From Methylophilaceae bacterium (GTDB taxonomy: Bacteria > Pseudomonadota > Gammaproteobacteria > Burkholderiales > Methylophilaceae): DNA of 33,800 nt. Position numbers and translations under genes: made by a program. The stretch is from positions 1 to 33,800 of the forward strand of contig JAOKFJ010000011.1 of assembly GCA_028247015.1 (NCBI GenBank), given 5' to 3'. Below are positions 32,428-33,800 of the stretch, in pieces (position 1 is the first letter of the stretch; each line of letters begins with the position of its first letter). The notes beneath the pieces were generated by a model that saw nothing but the letters and a program-made list of their open reading frames with translations, ran no database searches and was not told the origin of the DNA.

Positions 32428-33653
32428 GTGAGTGGCAAAAGATTACATTTGGAGAAGCAGTCAACTTTCCTCCAAAATGTTCATTAGTAAAGAAAGAAGT
32501 TTATCCTTATATTGAGCTAGCAAATATAAATATTGGCTTTAAGTATGTTTATAGTTTTGGAGAGCAAAAATATAATGGTAGTGGCTCAAAGTTTGAAAAT
32601 GGAGATACCTTATTTGCAAGAATTACGCCAAGTTTAGAAAACGGAAAGATTGCTCAGGTAAAAAATCTTAAAAAAACAGGTTTTGGTTCTGGTGAATTTT
32701 TTATTTTTCGTGGAAAAAAGGGTATAAGTGATAGTGATTTTATTTATTATTTATCTCAGACGGAATCTTTTAAGAATAATGCAATAAATAGTATGGTTGG
32801 TGCATCAGGTCGACAAAGAGCTGACAATAAGTTTGTAGCAAAAACTAAAATCAACCTCCCACCACTCCCAACCCAACAAAAGATAGCAAAAATTCTCTCT
32901 AATTATGATGACTTAATTGAGAATAACCTAAAGCGTATTAAGTTATTAGAAGAGTCTGCAAGACTCACTTATGAAGAGTGGTTTTTACGCTTTAGAATCG
33001 ATGGTAAGAAGCTAGATATAGATCCAGAGTCTGGGTTACCTTTTGGGTGGGAAAAGAAGTCAATAACACAGTGTGATGCATTTAAGCAAGACAACCGGAA
33101 ACTAAAAGAATTTGATGGTGAAAAACTATACTATGCAACAGCTGATGTAGATGGTACAGAAATTACAGTAGATGGTGAAATAATAAAATGGCTTAACAAA
33201 CCATCAAGAGCACAAATAAAGCCAAATAATAATACTGTCTGGTTTGCCAGGATGAGTAATACATATAAGGTTTTATGTTTTAATAATAAGAATACCAATC
33301 TTCAAGATAGCTCAGTTTTATCATCTGGATTTGCTGGATTCAATGCAAAAAATGATTCATGTCTACCGTTTTTATATTTCACTATAAATAGTAAATTTTT
33401 TCATGATTTAAAAGATTTATACGCCACAGGTGCCACTCAAGTTTCATTAAATAATGATTCAATGAGTTATATAAAAATTATCGAACCCAGATCGGAATTA
33501 ATTGAAAAATTTGGAAATAAAACGTTACCTCTGATTGAGGAGATAAGTAATTTAAGGAGTAAAAACCAACTCCTAAAGGAAGCCCGAGATATCCTTTTAC
33601 CTCGTTTAATGACAGGTATGATTGATACAGATAAATTGAAGGTGGCGGCATGA
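32424..33653 (+). CDS. hsdS: Type I restriction-modification specificity subunit HsdS
   Basis: This is a 409-residue HsdS with two target-recognition domains (about 1-150 and 200-350). They are separated by the conserved spacer helix LPPLPTQQKIAKILSNYDDLIENN (about 146-169), and a second one lies at the C-terminus (ISNLRSKNQLLKEARDILLPRLMTG). The two recognition domains are unlike each other, so the target should be asymmetric bipartite; the actual bases cannot be read from sequence. The start overlaps hsdM and the stop overlaps hsdR, each by 4 bases, giving an intact M-S-R order. Confidence 0.95.
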   Translation: MSEWQKITFGEAVNFPPKCSLVKKEVYPYIELANINIGFKYVYSFGEQKYNGSGSKFENGDTLFARITPSLENGKIAQVKNLKKTGFGSGEFFIFRGKKGISDSDFIYYLSQTESFKNNAINSMVGASGRQRADNKFVAKTKINLPPLPTQQKIAKILSNYDDLIENNLKRIKLLEESARLTYEEWFLRFRIDGKKLDIDPESGLPFGWEKKSITQCDAFKQDNRKLKEFDGEKLYYATADVDGTEITVDGEIIKWLNKPSRAQIKPNNNTVWFARMSNTYKVLCFNNKNTNLQDSSVLSSGFAGFNAKNDSCLPFLYFTINSKFFHDLKDLYATGATQVSLNNDSMSYIKIIEPRSELIEKFGNKTLPLIEEISNLRSKNQLLKEARDILLPRLMTGMIDTDKLKVAA

Positions 33654-33800
33654 GTTGGGAGTACAGTGAGGATAATTTAGTCGAACAAGCAACCTGCGAC
33701 ACCTTCAAAGACCTTGGCTGGCAAATTGAAACTGCTTGGCATAACGAAACATTTGGTGAGGCAGGTCTATTAGGTCGTGAGAATAAATCTGAGGTTATCT
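33650..33800 (+). CDS. hsdR: Type I restriction endonuclease subunit HsdR, N-terminal part (truncated by window edge)
   Basis: The first 50 codons of HsdR are present. The opening SWEYSEDNLVEQATCDTFKDLGW and the following LLGRENKSEV match the usual HsdR N-terminus just ahead of the nuclease domain. The ATG (33650) overlaps the hsdS stop as ATGA. The nuclease and SF2 translocase domains lie beyond the window, so integrity cannot be judged. Confidence 0.9.
   Translation, partial: MSWEYSEDNLVEQATCDTFKDLGWQIETAWHNETFGEAGLLGRENKSEVI

Overview
The window is AT-rich, densely packed bacterial DNA with the look of a streamlined, free-living aquatic proteobacterium, most likely a gammaproteobacterium. 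The evidence is short spacers, many ATGA and TAATG gene overlaps, an encoded CCA on the tRNA, a Blc-like lipocalin and a photoprotection gene set. No marker here fixes the genus. There is no CRISPR array, no transposase and no integrase. I saw no convincing intrinsic terminator.

Region 1 (1-6777, minus strand) is a tightly overlapping membrane-lipid operon: a CFA-synthase-like methyltransferase, DUF2878, DUF1295, DUF6134, an outer-membrane lipocalin, an acyl-lipid desaturase, an FAD oxidoreductase, DUF1365, and a second CFA-type methyltransferase that runs off the left edge. A tRNA-Glu(UUC) lies just upstream.

Region 2 (6983-14645) holds two small minus-strand genes and then a plus-strand light and oxidative-damage block. 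That block contains a cryptochrome-DASH photolyase overlapping an FeS-type (6-4) photolyase, a 42-residue membrane protein, a DCC thiol protein, an ABCB-type exporter and a secreted thioredoxin-MsrB fusion. The photolyase pair, the MsrB fusion and a methyltransferase at 17498 each carry an RpoE/ECF-like promoter (GAAC, 16 bases, TC), which suggests a shared stress regulon.

Region 3 (14674-17360, minus) holds a PatB/MalY C-S lyase and a POT peptide transporter.

Region 4 (17498-25262, plus) holds a methyltransferase, then a RapA/HepA-like SNF2 helicase 8 bases ahead of an Hsp70/actin-fold ATPase with two N-terminal zinc fingers. This pair is the best candidate for an undescribed system. A short-chain dehydrogenase, an unrecognised 355-residue protein and a DoxX-like membrane protein follow.

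Region 5 (25326-28455) holds a PhyH-type 2-oxoglutarate dioxygenase divergent from EgtD (histidine N-alpha-methyltransferase) and a second methyltransferase. There is no EgtB, so the set may make a histidine-betaine-like product other than ergothioneine. The PhyH and second methyltransferase genes are visibly richer in GC than their surroundings.

Region 6 (28456-33800, plus) holds a PanB homologue lacking one expected metal-binding Asp, a small ORF coupled to 5-formyl-THF cyclo-ligase, a small secreted protein, and a type I restriction-modification operon (hsdM, hsdS, start of hsdR) cut by the right edge.
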